Shown here piece after piece: positions 17,300-26,632 of a stretch of DNA of 36,365 bases. Position numbers and translations under genes: made by a program. This DNA comes from Xanthobacteraceae bacterium. Its GTDB lineage: Bacteria; Pseudomonadota; Alphaproteobacteria; Rhizobiales; Xanthobacteraceae. The DNA lies in NCBI GenBank assembly GCA_019747015.1, contig JAIERI010000251.1, positions 1-36,365 of the forward strand, read 5' to 3'. Numbering within the stretch: position 1 is the first letter of the stretch; each line of letters starts with the position of its first letter. Below the pieces are notes generated by a model that had not been told where the DNA came from, did not search any database, and worked only from the letters and a program-made list of their open reading frames with translations.

Positions 17300-17313
17300 C
17301 ATCTATCCGCAAT

Positions 17314-17432
17314 GTCGTCCCCCGCGAAGGCGGGGATCCAGGATCGTCGGGCCGCTGCTTGTTGGCATTGCGAGTAGTCAACGCCCCTTCTTAACTCGTA
17401 TGGGTGTGGATCCCCGCCTTCGCGGGGACGAC
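17314..17432. repeat. Large inverted repeat with GC-rich self-complementary arms
   Basis: The left arm (17314-17340, GTCGTCCCCCGCGAAGGCGG then GGATCCA) and right arm (17407-17432) are reverse complements apart from one extra C. Each arm is itself a hairpin (CCCCGC-GAAG-GCGGGG). The 66 bases between carry no gene. Repeats of the GTCGTCCCCGCGAAGGCGGGGATCCA type are, as I recall, scattered between genes in many alphaproteobacteria. It lies downstream of the SDR gene and could act as a transcript-end structure or be a small non-autonomous mobile element. Confidence 0.8.
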
Positions 17433-17573
17433 GAGGAGGAGGTCCGCGAATCAAAGCAGCGAACGGCGTCGTGATTCTCTCTCGAATGTCTCAACGCCAC
17501 GCGCGACCGCTCCGCTTAGTTAACCCTTCGTTAGCATATTGCATTGCATCTTTCCCGACGGGGAGATCTTGCA

Positions 17574-17972
17574 ATGTCGTCAAGCCGTATCGCCTTTGAA
17601 AACGATGCATGTCCCGTCGGTGAGGACATGCTTGGCAGTCTCTATCGCGCCAGTGAGCATGGCCTGCCTGAACTTGTCGAATCGGTATCGTCGGACGTGC
17701 GCGCGATGCTCGCACTGTTTTGTTACCGCCGCGCTCATCTTCATTCCATGAGCCTTGCCATCGCCGCGACGTGTAACGAACGCGATCTCGTGGAGCAGGG
17801 CGGCATCGTTGGCAAAACCTTGTTCGCGATGTCGCGGGAGGCGCCCTCTGACGCGCCGGCCATATCGGGTTATGGTAACCGCCGCGGAATCACGCTGTCG
17901 ACCAGGCCGCTGTCGACCTTCGCGGCTCTCGAAGACGACCTCGATGACGAAGCCGAGGCCATCACGGCTTAA
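17574..17972 (+). CDS. Hypothetical protein, 132 residues
   Basis: I do not recognise this acidic soluble protein. It starts MSSSRIAFENDACPVGEDM, has a helical middle (RAMLALFCYRRAHLHSMSLAIAATCNERDLVEQGG) and an acidic end, LEDDLDDEAEAITA. GGGAGA stands about eight bases before the ATG at 17574, which favours this start over a TTG at 17544. The helical LAIAATC stretch is too broken by charges to be a clear membrane segment. It is convergent with the YkgJ-like gene, whose stop lies 10 bases away. The upstream gap contains the inverted repeat at 17314-17432. Confidence 0.7.
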   Translation: MSSSRIAFENDACPVGEDMLGSLYRASEHGLPELVESVSSDVRAMLALFCYRRAHLHSMSLAIAATCNERDLVEQGGIVGKTLFAMSREAPSDAPAISGYGNRRGITLSTRPLSTFAALEDDLDDEAEAITA

Positions 17973-17982
17973 GGCCGTTGCC

Positions 17983-18318
17983 TTAGGGGGGCGTCAACTC
18001 CGCGAGGCCGAATCCTCGCCGGGCGATATTGCATTCTGCATCGCCCGGCTGACAGGTCCGGCAGACCTCCGGTCTCACTGTATAGATTCCGCACGACGTA
18101 GACACCCCGATCCGTCCATTCAGAGCCGAGCAGCGCATGCCGTCGCATCGCATGCCCGACAATGCGGCGTTGACGAATTTTTCCGGGATCAGGTCCAGCG
18201 CTGCATCGTCCTCGGTAGTGAAGCGCGGCCACTCGCTGGAATGCGAGCAGCACGCGCCGCAACCCTGGCAGGGGCTGACGGGATTTTTGTCAGCCGACAA
18301 GAATGACCCGGATGTCAT
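17983..18318 (-). CDS. YkgJ-family cysteine cluster protein
   Basis: The 111-residue product has ten cysteines. They include the N-terminal CQGCGACC cluster (17, 20, 23, 24) and a later SCGIYTVRPEVCRTCQPGDAEC set (76, 86, 89, 96). This is the pattern of the putative zinc- or iron-chelating YkgJ/UPF0153 family, whose biochemical role is unknown. The ATG at 18318 lies inside the end of the glycerate kinase gene (29-base overlap), so the two are probably translated together. A TTG at about 18300 would reduce the overlap. Neither start has a good ribosome-binding site. Confidence 0.85.
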   Translation of the reverse strand: MTSGSFLSADKNPVSPCQGCGACCSHSSEWPRFTTEDDAALDLIPEKFVNAALSGMRCDGMRCSALNGRIGVSTSCGIYTVRPEVCRTCQPGDAECNIARRGFGLAELTPP

Positions 18319-19570
18319 TGACGTTGGTCAGTGTTGGCCCCGTGATCAGAAGATCGCCGGTCTTCTCGAAGAACGACGTGGCGTCGTTGTTGTCGAGATA
18401 GGCCTTCGGATCGAGGTGCAGTTCCCGCATTTTCGCGAACGTCTTTTCATCCGCGAGCGCCCCCGCGGGGTCTCGCGGCGAGCCCGCGCCGCCATCCGCG
18501 CCGTCGGTGTCGGCGGCCAGCACCGCGATATCTTTGTGACCCGCCAGCAGTTCGGCGAGTGCCAGTACGTATTCCTGATTGGGACCGCCGCGGCCATTGC
18601 CGCGTACAATGACAGTGAGCTCACCGCCGGACATGACCGCGACGCGTTTGCCTTGGCCTTGCGCGTTGAGCGCGATCCTGGCGTGGTCGGCAGCCACCGC
18701 GCGAGCCTCGCCTTCAAGGTCGGCGCCGAGATCGATCACCTCGTAGCCGGCCTCGGCAGCCACTCTGATCGCCGCATCGAGCGAATCGCGCGGTTTGCCG
18801 ACAATCTCGAAACGCGCGCGCGCGAAGGCCTCGTCGTCGGGCTTGATGCTCTCGTTGCGCGGATCGTTCAGGGCTTTGCGCACTTCCTCGTCCATCTGAA
18901 TATTGTATTTGGCGACGATGTCGGCCGCTTCCTTCAGCGTCGTGCCATCGGGCACCGTTGGCCCCGAGGCGATGGTCGCCGGATCGTCATGCGGCACGTC
19001 CGACACCGCGAGGGTCACGAGCTGTGCGGGATAGGCCGCACGCGCCAGCCGTCCGCCCTTGATGCGCGACAGATGCTTGCGCACCGTGTTGACTTCGGAA
19101 ATCGGCGCGCCCGACCGCAGCAGGCTTTTGTTGATCTGCTGCTTTTGCGCGAAGGTGATGCCCTCCGCCGGCGCGATCCAGTTCGCCGAGCCCCCGCCCG
19201 AAATCAGTGCCAGTACGAGATCGTCGGGACCGGCGCTTTGCGCCAGCGCCAGGCTTTTTTCCGCGCCTTTCAGCCCGGCTTCGTCCGGCACCGGGTGGCC
19301 GGCTTCGATTACCTCGACTCGCCGTGTCGGCACGCCATGGCCGTGGCGTGTGGTGGCGACGCCTGAAATCTGGTCCTCGGAAAGTCCGACCTCGTCCATG
19401 TAATGCCGCTCCGCCACTGCGGCCATCGCAGCCGCACCCTTGCCGGCGGCGAGCACGATCACCCGTCCGCGCGGGGGCGGCGGCAGATGCCGGCGCAGCA
19501 TGCGCTCAGGATGGGCGGCGCCCACGGCGGCATCGAAAATCGCGCGAAGAAGAGGACGTTTATCGGTCAT
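18290..19570 (-). CDS. Glycerate 2-kinase (MOFRL family)
   Basis: This 426-residue protein is of the GckA/TtuD type, which phosphorylates D-glycerate to 2-phosphoglycerate in the serine-cycle, glyoxylate and tartrate pathways. Visible motifs are LAAGKGAAAM near the N-terminus, the Gly-rich SGGGSANWIAPAEG, DVPHDDPATIASGPT in the middle and the MOFRL-type C-terminal GGPNQEYVLALAELL and DTDGADGG. The ATG at 19570 is the natural family start (MTDKRPLL); an upstream in-frame TTG at 19654 sits within a terminator stem. It overlaps the YkgJ-family gene by 29 bases. A minus-strand terminator stands 53-89 bases upstream, so expression may be attenuated. Confidence 0.93.
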   Translation of the reverse strand: MTDKRPLLRAIFDAAVGAAHPERMLRRHLPPPPRGRVIVLAAGKGAAAMAAVAERHYMDEVGLSEDQISGVATTRHGHGVPTRRVEVIEAGHPVPDEAGLKGAEKSLALAQSAGPDDLVLALISGGGSANWIAPAEGITFAQKQQINKSLLRSGAPISEVNTVRKHLSRIKGGRLARAAYPAQLVTLAVSDVPHDDPATIASGPTVPDGTTLKEAADIVAKYNIQMDEEVRKALNDPRNESIKPDDEAFARARFEIVGKPRDSLDAAIRVAAEAGYEVIDLGADLEGEARAVAADHARIALNAQGQGKRVAVMSGGELTVIVRGNGRGGPNQEYVLALAELLAGHKDIAVLAADTDGADGGAGSPRDPAGALADEKTFAKMRELHLDPKAYLDNNDATSFFEKTGDLLITGPTLTNVNDIRVILVG

Positions 19571-19622
19571 GACTTGCCTTATGCCGTTTCGCGCGCCGGG
19601 AGAAGTGCGGTGAACGCCCTTT

Positions 19623-19659
19623 AAAACAACGAAAAGTCCCTCGCAAATAGGCAAGGGAC
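19623..19659 (-). terminator. Rho-independent terminator upstream of the glycerate kinase gene
   Basis: Read on the minus strand, GTCCCTTGC-CTATTT-GCGAGGGAC forms a 9-bp stem with one G-U pair and a 6-base loop, followed by TTTTCGTTGTTTT. It is well placed to end a short minus-strand transcript starting somewhere before about 19800, or to attenuate transcription into the kinase gene. There is no gene upstream on that strand for it to terminate. Confidence 0.75.
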
Positions 19660-19796
19660 CGCAGCTTTCTTACAGACGTAGGTGGAACAATTCAATCGGG
19701 CTGGAACAGGCGCCTCGCAGGTGCAAAAGGCTCCCCGACTTGTCCGCAACCGGTAGCTTTGCGAACGCCAAATGTGCACAAATGCCCCGCATCAAG
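19660..19796 (-). ncRNA. Candidate small RNA or leader upstream of the terminator
   Basis: This 137-bp gene-free stretch lies directly upstream of the minus-strand terminator. Read on that strand it contains several short complementary runs, for example GGAGCC / GGCGCC-type segments near the middle, and GCAAAGCT near its start facing AAGCTGC near its end. I cannot match it to a known riboswitch, 6S, SRP or tmRNA. No promoter could be assigned with confidence. The call rests mainly on the orphan terminator. Confidence 0.35.
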
Positions 19797-19873
19797 CTAG
19801 CGGAGTGGATTTGACATTCGCTCCCGCCCAACCGCGAGTTCTTAAAGCGAATGTCAAATCCAAAACTCCGCTA
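19797..19873. repeat. Palindromic element 1 before the thiolase gene
   Basis: The arms are 19798-19822 and 19846-19873, around a 23-base loop. The left arm holds TAGCGGAGT then GGATTTGACATTCGCT, and the right arm is its reverse complement with three extra bases. It starts with CTAG and shares the inner core GACATTCGC with the next element. It is not followed by a T-run. Confidence 0.85.
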
Positions 19874-19887
19874 CAAACTCATATTTG

Positions 19888-19962
19888 CTAGTGGTCCTTG
19901 ATTCTGACATTCGCAGAAGGGGCTGCTGAAACGGGATGCGAATGTTAGAATCGGACCACTAG
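19888..19962. repeat. Palindromic element 2 abutting the thiolase ribosome-binding site
   Basis: The outer arms CTAGTGGTCC / GGACCACTAG are perfect. The inner arms GATTCTGACATTCGC / GCGAATGTTAGAATC have one mismatch, with a short bulge between outer and inner parts. The right end merges with the AGGAG site before the thiolase ATG at 19974. The architecture equals that of element 1, so they are two tandem members of one family with different outer sequences. Confidence 0.85.
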
Positions 19963-19973
19963 GAGCAGGCTGC

Positions 19974-21161
19974 ATGACCGACGCCGTCATCGTATCGACC
20001 GCCCGCACCCCGATCGGCAAGGCCTATCGAGGCGCGCTTAACAACACAGAGGGCGCGACATTGCTCGGTCACGCCATCGCCGAGGCGGTCAGGCGCGCAG
20101 GCGTCGATCCGGCGGAGGTGGAAGATGTCGCGATGGGGGCGGCGCTCCAGCAGGGCACGACCGGCTTCAATATTGCACGCAAAGCGTTGTTGCGCGCGGG
20201 GCTTCCTGTCACCACGGCGGGCGTGAGCGTCGACCGGCAATGTGCCTCGGGCTTGCAGGCTATCGCGCTCGCGGCGCGTTCGGTGCTGTTCGACGGCGTC
20301 GAGATCGCGGTCGGTGGCGGCGGCGAATCGATCAGTCTGGTGCAAAATGATAAAATGAATACATTCCACGACACCGATCCGGCGCTGCTCAAGATCAAGG
20401 CTGACATTTATATGCCGATGCTCGACACCGCCGAGGTGGTGGCGAAACGCTACGGCATCTCGCGCGAACGGCAGGACGAATACAGCCTTGAAAGCCAGCG
20501 CCGCATCGCCGCCGCGCAACAGGGCGGCAAATTCAACGACGAACTCGCACCGATCACAACCTCGATGGCCGTCGCCGACAAGGCGACCGGCGCTATTTCG
20601 TTCAGGGACGTCACCCTTTCTCAAGATGAAGGCCCGCGTCCCGACACCACGGCAGAGGGTCTCGCGCATCTCAAGGCCGTGCGCGGCGAGGGATTCACCA
20701 TCACCGCGGGTAACGCCAGCCAGTTGTCGGACGGCGCCAGCGCCACTGTCATCATGAGCGACAAGATGGCCGCGCAAAAAAATCTGAAACCGCTCGGTAT
20801 CTTTCGTGGCTTCGTCGCGGCGGGCTGCGAGCCGGACGAAATGGGCATCGGCCCGGTGCTTGCGGTGCCGCGCCTGCTCAAGCGGCATGGCCTTCAGATC
20901 GATGACATCGGCCTGTGGGAATTAAACGAGGCCTTTGCCGTGCAGGTGATCTATTGCCGCGATAAACTCGGGATCGATCCCGAGAAAATGAATGTCGATG
21001 GCGGCGCGATTTCGGTCGGCCATCCTTACGGCATGTCGGGCGCGCGCATGGCCGGTCACGCGCTGATCGAAGGACGGCGTCGCAAGGTAAAATACGCCGT
21101 AGTGACCATGTGCGTCGGTGGCGGCATGGGCGCGGCGGGGTTGTTCGAGATCGTTCAGTAA
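19974..21161 (+). CDS. Thiolase (acetyl-CoA acetyltransferase / 3-ketoacyl-CoA thiolase)
   Basis: The 395-residue product has the full thiolase catalytic set: nucleophile Cys90 in [15 protein letters not shown], His350 in [16 protein letters not shown] and Cys380 in [10 protein letters not shown]. It condenses or cleaves acyl-CoA, either in beta-oxidation or as the first step of polyhydroxybutyrate synthesis. The sequence alone does not decide; length and motifs suit either. AGGAG stands eight bases before the ATG, at the edge of a palindrome. glpK begins three bases after the stop, which suggests co-transcription. Confidence 0.93.
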   Translation: MTDAVIVSTARTPIGKAYRGALNNTEGATLLGHAIAEAVRRAGVDPAEVEDVAMGAALQQGTTGFNIARKALLRAGLPVTTAGVSVDRQCASGLQAIALAARSVLFDGVEIAVGGGGESISLVQNDKMNTFHDTDPALLKIKADIYMPMLDTAEVVAKRYGISRERQDEYSLESQRRIAAAQQGGKFNDELAPITTSMAVADKATGAISFRDVTLSQDEGPRPDTTAEGLAHLKAVRGEGFTITAGNASQLSDGASATVIMSDKMAAQKNLKPLGIFRGFVAAGCEPDEMGIGPVLAVPRLLKRHGLQIDDIGLWELNEAFAVQVIYCRDKLGIDPEKMNVDGGAISVGHPYGMSGARMAGHALIEGRRRKVKYAVVTMCVGGGMGAAGLFEIVQ

Positions 21162-21164
21162 AAG

Positions 21165-22679
21165 ATGTCCCACATCCTCGCCATCGATCAGGGCACGACA
21201 TCCTCGCGTGCAATGGTGTTTCGCGCCGACATGTCGGTGGCGGCGATGGCGCAGCAGGAATTCCCGCAACACTTTCCCGCGTCCGGCTGGGTCGAGCACG
21301 AACCGGACGACATCTGGACTTCGACGCTTGCAACCTGCCGCGAGGCGATGGGCAAGGCCGGCATCAAGGCGTCGGAAATCGCCGCCATCGGTATCACCAA
21401 TCAGCGCGAGACGACGGTGGTGTGGGACCGCGCCACCGGGCGCGCGGTGCATCGCGCCATCGTCTGGCAGGACCGGCGCACTGCAGATGTTTGCGCGCGA
21501 TTGAAGGATGAAGGGCACGAACCTGCGATCACGGCCAAGACCGGCCTGATTATCGATCCGTATTTTTCCGGCACCAAGATCGCGTGGATTCTCGATCATC
21601 TGCCCGGCGTGCGCGAACGCGCCGGGCGCGGCGAACTGCTGTTCGGCACCGTTGACTGTTATCTTTTGTGGCGGCTGACCGGCGGCAAGGTTCACGCTAC
21701 CGACGCGACCAATGCCTCGCGCACGATGCTGTTCAACATTCACAGCGGCGAATGGGACGAGGAGCTTGCAAGACTGCTGCGCGTGCCGCGCTCGATGTTA
21801 CCGGACGTGCGCGATTCGTCGGGGGATTTCGGCGCCAGCGTGCCGGAATTATTCGGCGGAGCCATCGCCGTTCGCGGCATCGCCGGCGATCAGCAAGCCG
21901 CGACCATCGGTCAGGCGTGTTTCTCACCCGGTATGATGAAATCGACTTATGGCACCGGATGTTTTGCATTGCTTAACACCGGCACGACGGCCGTGCGGTC
22001 GAAGAACAAATTGCTCACCACCATCGCTTACCAATTGAACGGCCAGCGCACCTACGCGCTGGAAGGTTCGATCTTTGTCGCCGGTTCGGCCGTGCAATGG
22101 CTGCGCGACGGCCTGCATCTCATCAAGACGGCGCATGACAGCGATTTGCTCACGGAGAAATCCGATCCGGCGCAATCGGTCTATCTGGTGCCGGCGTTCG
22201 TTGGCCTCGGCGCGCCGTACTGGAATCCGCGGGTGCGCGGCGCGATGTTCGGCCTCACGCGCAACACCGGCCCCGCGGAGTTCGCGCATGCGGTGCTGGA
22301 GAGCGTTTGCTACCAGACTCACGATTTGTGGGCGGCGATGCGCGCCGACTGGCCGGATGCGGTCAATAAAAATACTATGGCGAACACGGTGCTGCGCGTC
22401 GATGGCGGCATGGCGGTATCGGACTGGACCATGCAGCGGCTGGCGGATTTGCTCAACGCGCCGGTCGATCGTCCGATGATCCGCGAGACCACGGCGGTCG
22501 GAGCGGCCTACCTCGCCGGTCTTGCCGCCGGTGTTTATCCCGGACCGGAACGTTTCGCGGACAACTGGCGGTTGGAGCGGCGATTCAAGCCGAACATGAG
22601 CGAGACGGCGCGCACACGTAAACTGAAAGGCTGGGCCCAAGCGGTGAGGGGCGTGCTGGCAAGCGATCCGCAGAACTAG
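21165..22679 (+). CDS. glpK: Glycerol kinase
   Basis: This 504-residue FGGY-family kinase converts glycerol to glycerol 3-phosphate. N-terminal [11 protein letters not shown] is the phosphate-binding loop. [17 protein letters not shown] and IVWQDRRT carry the substrate-site Arg, Glu, Trp and Asp. [27 protein letters not shown] marks the catalytic-base region. [19 protein letters not shown] is the second FGGY signature. Length is normal. No glpF, glpD or glpR is in the window, and its partner here is a thiolase gene. It is convergent with metF, with only seven bases between stops. Confidence 0.96.
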   Translation: MSHILAIDQGTTSSRAMVFRADMSVAAMAQQEFPQHFPASGWVEHEPDDIWTSTLATCREAMGKAGIKASEIAAIGITNQRETTVVWDRATGRAVHRAIVWQDRRTADVCARLKDEGHEPAITAKTGLIIDPYFSGTKIAWILDHLPGVRERAGRGELLFGTVDCYLLWRLTGGKVHATDATNASRTMLFNIHSGEWDEELARLLRVPRSMLPDVRDSSGDFGASVPELFGGAIAVRGIAGDQQAATIGQACFSPGMMKSTYGTGCFALLNTGTTAVRSKNKLLTTIAYQLNGQRTYALEGSIFVAGSAVQWLRDGLHLIKTAHDSDLLTEKSDPAQSVYLVPAFVGLGAPYWNPRVRGAMFGLTRNTGPAEFAHAVLESVCYQTHDLWAAMRADWPDAVNKNTMANTVLRVDGGMAVSDWTMQRLADLLNAPVDRPMIRETTAVGAAYLAGLAAGVYPGPERFADNWRLERRFKPNMSETARTRKLKGWAQAVRGVLASDPQN

Positions 22680-22686
22680 GTGAAGA

Positions 22687-23583
22687 TCACGCCGCCTTTT
22701 GTGCGCCGTTCGGACGAATTCCCAGCAGATGACTGATCGCGAACACGAGGTCCGCGCGGTTCATCGTGTAGAAGTGGAAATTGTCGATGCCCTGCTGGGT
22801 GAGAGCCTGCACCTGATCCGCTGCAACGGTGGCGGCGACCAGCTTGCGGGTTTCCGGATCGTCGTCGAGGCCCTCGAATTTTTTCGCGAGCCAGTCCGGC
22901 ATCGTCGCGCCGGCACGCTCGGCGAAATTCTTTGCCTGCTTGAAATTCTGCACCGGAAGAATGCCGGGCACGATTGGGATCGTGATGTCGGCGCCGCGCA
23001 CACGATCGAGAAAATCCAGGTACAGGTCGTTGTCGAAAAAGAATTGCGTGATCGCGCGCGTCGCCCCCGCATCGACCTTGGCCTTCAGGGCGTCGATATC
23101 GGCCTCGAAGCTCGGGCTTTCGGGATGCTTTTCGGGATAGGCCGAGACCGTCACTTCCATGTCGGGATATTGCCGCTTGATCGCGGCGACGAGATCGGCG
23201 GAGCTCTGGTAGCCCTCCGGATGCGCCGTATAGGCCGTGCCGATGCCGCCGGAAGGATCGCCGCGTAGCGCCACGATGTGGCGTACGCCGACGTCGTGAT
23301 AGGCGGCGACCACTTCATCGACATTCGCGCGTGAGGCATCGACGCAGGTCAGATGCGCGGCCGGCGTCAGCGAGGTTTCTTTCAGGATGCGTGCGATGGT
23401 GGAATGGGTGCGCTCGCGGGTCGATCCGCCCGCGCCATAGGTCACCGAGACGAAGTTCGGCGCCAGCGGCGCGAGGCGCTCGATCACGCCCCACAGATTC
23501 TTCTCCATCTCCTCGGTCTTCGGCGGGAAAAACTCGAACGAAATGGCGGGACGTTTTTCGGCTGGCACTGCGGTTTCAGTCAT
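22687..23583 (-). CDS. metF: 5,10-methylenetetrahydrofolate reductase
   Basis: The 298-residue product matches MetF in length and motifs: ISFEFFPPKTEEMEKNLW near the N-terminus (including the catalytic Glu), FVSVTYGAGGSTRERT, AHLTCVDASR, ALRGDPSGG, SAYPEKHPESPSFEADI, FFFDNDLYLDFLDRVRGA and PGILPVQNF. It makes 5-methyl-THF for methionine synthesis, using FAD and NAD(P)H. There is no C-terminal SAM-binding domain, as usual for bacterial enzymes. It is divergent from the monooxygenase gene; no metH is nearby and no riboswitch is obvious in the 190-bp upstream gap. Confidence 0.97.
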   Translation of the reverse strand: MTETAVPAEKRPAISFEFFPPKTEEMEKNLWGVIERLAPLAPNFVSVTYGAGGSTRERTHSTIARILKETSLTPAAHLTCVDASRANVDEVVAAYHDVGVRHIVALRGDPSGGIGTAYTAHPEGYQSSADLVAAIKRQYPDMEVTVSAYPEKHPESPSFEADIDALKAKVDAGATRAITQFFFDNDLYLDFLDRVRGADITIPIVPGILPVQNFKQAKNFAERAGATMPDWLAKKFEGLDDDPETRKLVAATVAADQVQALTQQGIDNFHFYTMNRADLVFAISHLLGIRPNGAQKAA

Positions 23584-23774
23584 CGGGCCAAAATAAGCGA
23601 ACCGCGCGCATTCCGACAGCCCATCTATGAGCCGAATCCCATGGGAAATTGCCCAATATGGCTAAGGAAACCGCCCAATATCGAAAATAAACCTGCCGGG
23701 TGGGCCAGCCGCCGGTTGGAGGATTTGCCCCGCTCCACCCTTCATTTCGGTCGGCGAACACTTAGTTGAAGTCC

Positions 23775-24794
23775 ATGCATCCGCTTTCAATTCTCGACCT
23801 TTCGGTTGTCACCACCGGGACCAGCCCCTCGCAGGCACTGCGCAACAGCATCGATCTGGCGCGCCACGCCGATCGTCTCGGCTACATGCGCTATTGGCTG
23901 GCCGAGCATCATGGTCTTGCCTCGGTCGCCAGCCCTTCGCCCGATATCATGATCGGACAGATCGCGGCGGCGACACAGCGCATCCGCGTCGGCTCGGGCG
24001 GGGTGATGCTGCCGAACCACGCGCCGCTGGCGGTCGCCGAACGTTTCAAGATGCTGGAGGCACTGTTTCCCGGCCGTATCGATCTTGGACTTGGCCGTGC
24101 GCCGGGCACCGACGGCGTCACCGCCCACGCGCTGCGCCGGCGGCTTGAGGCGCGCGAGGGCGACGACTTTCTCGAGCGCCTGCAGGAACTGATGCTGTGG
24201 GAGACGCGGGAATTTCCGAAGGACCATCCCTACAACGCCGTCACGGTGATGCCGAACGACGTGCCGCTGCCGCCGATCTGGCTGCTCGGCTCCAGCGACT
24301 ACAGCGCGCAACTCTCAGCCGGGCTCGGTATGGGCTTCGCCTTCGCGCATCATTTCGCTTCATTCGATGCGGTCGCGGCGCTCCGGCACTATCATGCGCA
24401 TTTCCATCCCTCGCGCTGGCGCGCCGCGCCGCACGGCATTCTCGCCATCGCGGTGATTGTCGCGCCGACTGATGAGGAAGCCGAGATACTCGCGTCGTCG
24501 ATGGACCTGAACCGCCTGCTGCGCGACCGCGGACAATACGTTCCGTTGCCGAGCGTCGAGGAAGCGCAGGCGTATCCTTACTCCGACGCCGAGCGTGCGG
24601 CGATCGCGCGCAACCGTGAGAAATTGTTTGTCGGCAGTCCCGCCACCGTGATGCAGAAAATCTCGCCGATGATCGCGCAAAGCCAGACGGACGAAGTGAT
24701 GGTTATCACCGCGATGTACGATCACGATGCACGCAAGCGTTCCTACGCGCTGCTGGCCGAGGCGTTCGATCTCGGCAAACAGGCAGCGGCTTGA
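23775..24794 (+). CDS. Luciferase-like monooxygenase (YhbW/MsnO8-type)
   Basis: This 339-residue protein is of the bacterial luciferase-like flavin monooxygenase fold. It begins [22 protein letters not shown]. It carries [43 protein letters not shown] and [14 protein letters not shown], which are characteristic of the single-subunit MsnO8/YhbW group that probably uses reduced FMN. The natural substrate is unknown. The ATG at 23775 is preferred to an in-frame TTG at 23766; neither has a strong ribosome-binding site. It is convergent with pheA; the stops are one base apart. Confidence 0.92.
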   Translation: MHPLSILDLSVVTTGTSPSQALRNSIDLARHADRLGYMRYWLAEHHGLASVASPSPDIMIGQIAAATQRIRVGSGGVMLPNHAPLAVAERFKMLEALFPGRIDLGLGRAPGTDGVTAHALRRRLEAREGDDFLERLQELMLWETREFPKDHPYNAVTVMPNDVPLPPIWLLGSSDYSAQLSAGLGMGFAFAHHFASFDAVAALRHYHAHFHPSRWRAAPHGILAIAVIVAPTDEEAEILASSMDLNRLLRDRGQYVPLPSVEEAQAYPYSDAERAAIARNREKLFVGSPATVMQKISPMIAQSQTDEVMVITAMYDHDARKRSYALLAEAFDLGKQAAA

Positions 24795-24795
24795 T

Positions 24796-25659
24796 TCAAG
24801 TCCCGTTTTTTTCAGTAAACGCCACACGGAACGGGTGCGCCGGATAGACGCCGACAATCCGCAGTTCCTTGGAGAAGAACTTCAGTTCTTCCAGTGCAAA
24901 GGCCAGCCTCCTGTCGTCGGGATGGCCGTCAACGTCCGCGTAGAACTGCGTGGCGAAGAAATTGCCTTCCACCATATAGCTTTCCAGCTTGGTCATGTTG
25001 ACGCCATTGGTGGCGAAGCCACCCATCGCCTTGTAGAGCGCGGCGGGCAGGTTGCGCACCCGGAACACGAAGCTTGTGACGAGCGGACCCGAACCCTGTT
25101 TCGGCCATTTCGGCTCGCACGCCAGCACCACGAAACGTGTGGTGTTATGGCTTTCATCCTCAATGTCCTCGGCGAGAATATCCAGCCCGTAAATCTTGGC
25201 CGCGAGTTTCGACGCAATCGCGGCCCGTGTTTTGTCGCCGGCCTCCGCGATCTCGCGCGCCGAGCCCGCCGTGTCGGCGGCGACGACAGATTTTATTTTC
25301 AATTCACGAATGATCTTCCGGCACTGACCGAGCGCATGAACATGGCTTTCGACCGTCTTGATGCCGGGGATTTTCGCGCCGCGCGGCGCCATCAATTGAT
25401 GGCGTATCGGCAGGAACCATTCGGCGACAATGAACAGGCCAGATTGCGGCAGCAGATGATGAATGTCGGCGACCCGGCCCGCCACCGAGTTCTCGATCGG
25501 GATCATGCCAAGATCAGCCTCGCCCGACGAGATCGCCGCGAGCGCGTCCTCGAAGGTGTCGCAGGCCAGCGGCTTCGCATCGGGATAGGCTTCGGCGATG
25601 GCGATGTGCGAATTCGCCCCCGGCTCGCCCTGGAATGCGATAGTCAGTGTCTTGGTCAT
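24796..25659 (-). CDS. pheA: Prephenate dehydratase
   Basis: The 287-residue monofunctional enzyme converts prephenate to phenylpyruvate in phenylalanine synthesis. The catalytic domain (about 5-180) shows [25 protein letters not shown] and the catalytic TRF motif (Thr174, Arg175, Phe176) in [10 protein letters not shown]-terminal ACT domain (about 195-275) with [16 protein letters not shown] is the phenylalanine-sensing part; it has LESYMVE where many homologues have ESRP. There is no chorismate mutase domain, as is usual in alphaproteobacteria. The ATG overlaps the kdsB stop by four bases. Confidence 0.96.
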   Translation of the reverse strand: MTKTLTIAFQGEPGANSHIAIAEAYPDAKPLACDTFEDALAAISSGEADLGMIPIENSVAGRVADIHHLLPQSGLFIVAEWFLPIRHQLMAPRGAKIPGIKTVESHVHALGQCRKIIRELKIKSVVAADTAGSAREIAEAGDKTRAAIASKLAAKIYGLDILAEDIEDESHNTTRFVVLACEPKWPKQGSGPLVTSFVFRVRNLPAALYKAMGGFATNGVNMTKLESYMVEGNFFATQFYADVDGHPDDRRLAFALEELKFFSKELRIVGVYPAHPFRVAFTEKNGT

Positions 25660-26402
25660 GCGATTTGTCCTGCCAGCGCATGACGCGCGGCTTCAAGATC
25701 GTGCGGCGTATCGACGCCGAGCGGCACTGAATCAACGATGGCGACGTCGATCCGCATGCCGGCTTCCAGCGCGCGCAGTTGTTCGAGCTTTTCGCGAATT
25801 TCCAGCGGCGATGGCGGCAACGTTACGAAGCGTTTCAGAGCGGTCCGGCGATAGGCATAGATTCCGATATGATGATAGCGCGGGCCTTCTCCATAGGGAG
25901 CAGTGGCGCGGGTGAAGTAAAGTGCGCGAAGACGATCCGATCCGATTTGCGAACCCACGATTTTCACCACATTCGGATTGGTCTGTTCCTCATCCTTGCG
26001 GATGATCGCGGCGAGGGTGGCGATGTCCACCGCCGCATCATTGAGCGGTTTGAGTACCGCGCGAATATCATCTGGTGCGATGGTCGGCAGGTCGCCTTGC
26101 AGATTGATGATGGTGTCGATGGCGCCCGCGCCGTCGAGTTTTTCCAGCGCCTCGTGAATACGGTCCGATCCCGAAGGGTGATCGGCGCGGGTTATCACCG
26201 CTTCGCCGCCATGTGCCGTCACGGCCGCTGCGATGTCGGCCGAATCGGTGGCCACCACTGCGCGTCCGGCGCGCGATTCCTTCGCCCGCGCCACCACATG
26301 GGCAATCATCGGCCGCCCGGCGACGTCGAGCAGCGGCTTTCCGGGCAATCGCGTAGCCGCCATCCGGGCCGGAATCAGGATCAGGGTGTTGTTTTCAGCC
26401 AT
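25656..26402 (-). CDS. kdsB: CMP-KDO synthetase (3-deoxy-manno-octulosonate cytidylyltransferase)
   Basis: The 248-residue cytidylyltransferase activates KDO for lipid A core synthesis. It has the nucleotide-binding [65 protein letters not shown] and the late [10 protein letters not shown] and [12 protein letters not shown]. The start at 26402 gives the normal family length; a 21-residue extension to 26465 adds unrelated sequence. It is the first gene of a kdsB-pheA pair joined by an ATGA overlap, and is divergent from the cytochrome gene. Confidence 0.95.
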   Translation of the reverse strand: MAENNTLILIPARMAATRLPGKPLLDVAGRPMIAHVVARAKESRAGRAVVATDSADIAAAVTAHGGEAVITRADHPSGSDRIHEALEKLDGAGAIDTIINLQGDLPTIAPDDIRAVLKPLNDAAVDIATLAAIIRKDEEQTNPNVVKIVGSQIGSDRLRALYFTRATAPYGEGPRYHHIGIYAYRRTALKRFVTLPPSPLEIREKLEQLRALEAGMRIDVAIVDSVPLGVDTPHDLEAARHALAGQIA

Positions 26403-26632
26403 CGGACCGGGGTGCGCGCGCGCAGAATTGATGAGGAAATGCAGGATGTTTTCGCGCGGTCGCACATTTATACGGGTTGCCAGAAGGCGGGCAAACCGTT
26501 ATTCCCTCGACAACAGCCATGCGGCACTGCACGCAGGGTTTTCGCGGCGGTTTTGGCCTTTTTCCAGGGCCGGGACAGGCCCGATATCATCGCAATTTCC
26601 GGCTTGTATCTTGGCTTGGGGCCTGACCGACA

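Noticed and set aside
18137-19366. 409-codon plus-strand frame opposite the glycerate kinase gene
   Set aside because: The kinase has complete family motifs on the minus strand; the opposite frame has shadow-like composition and no domain.
19660-19796. Possible cobalamin or other known riboswitch in the region before the glycerate kinase gene
   Set aside because: I looked for the B12 box, SAM-II, 6S, SRP and tmRNA consensus features and found none; kept only as an unassigned RNA candidate.
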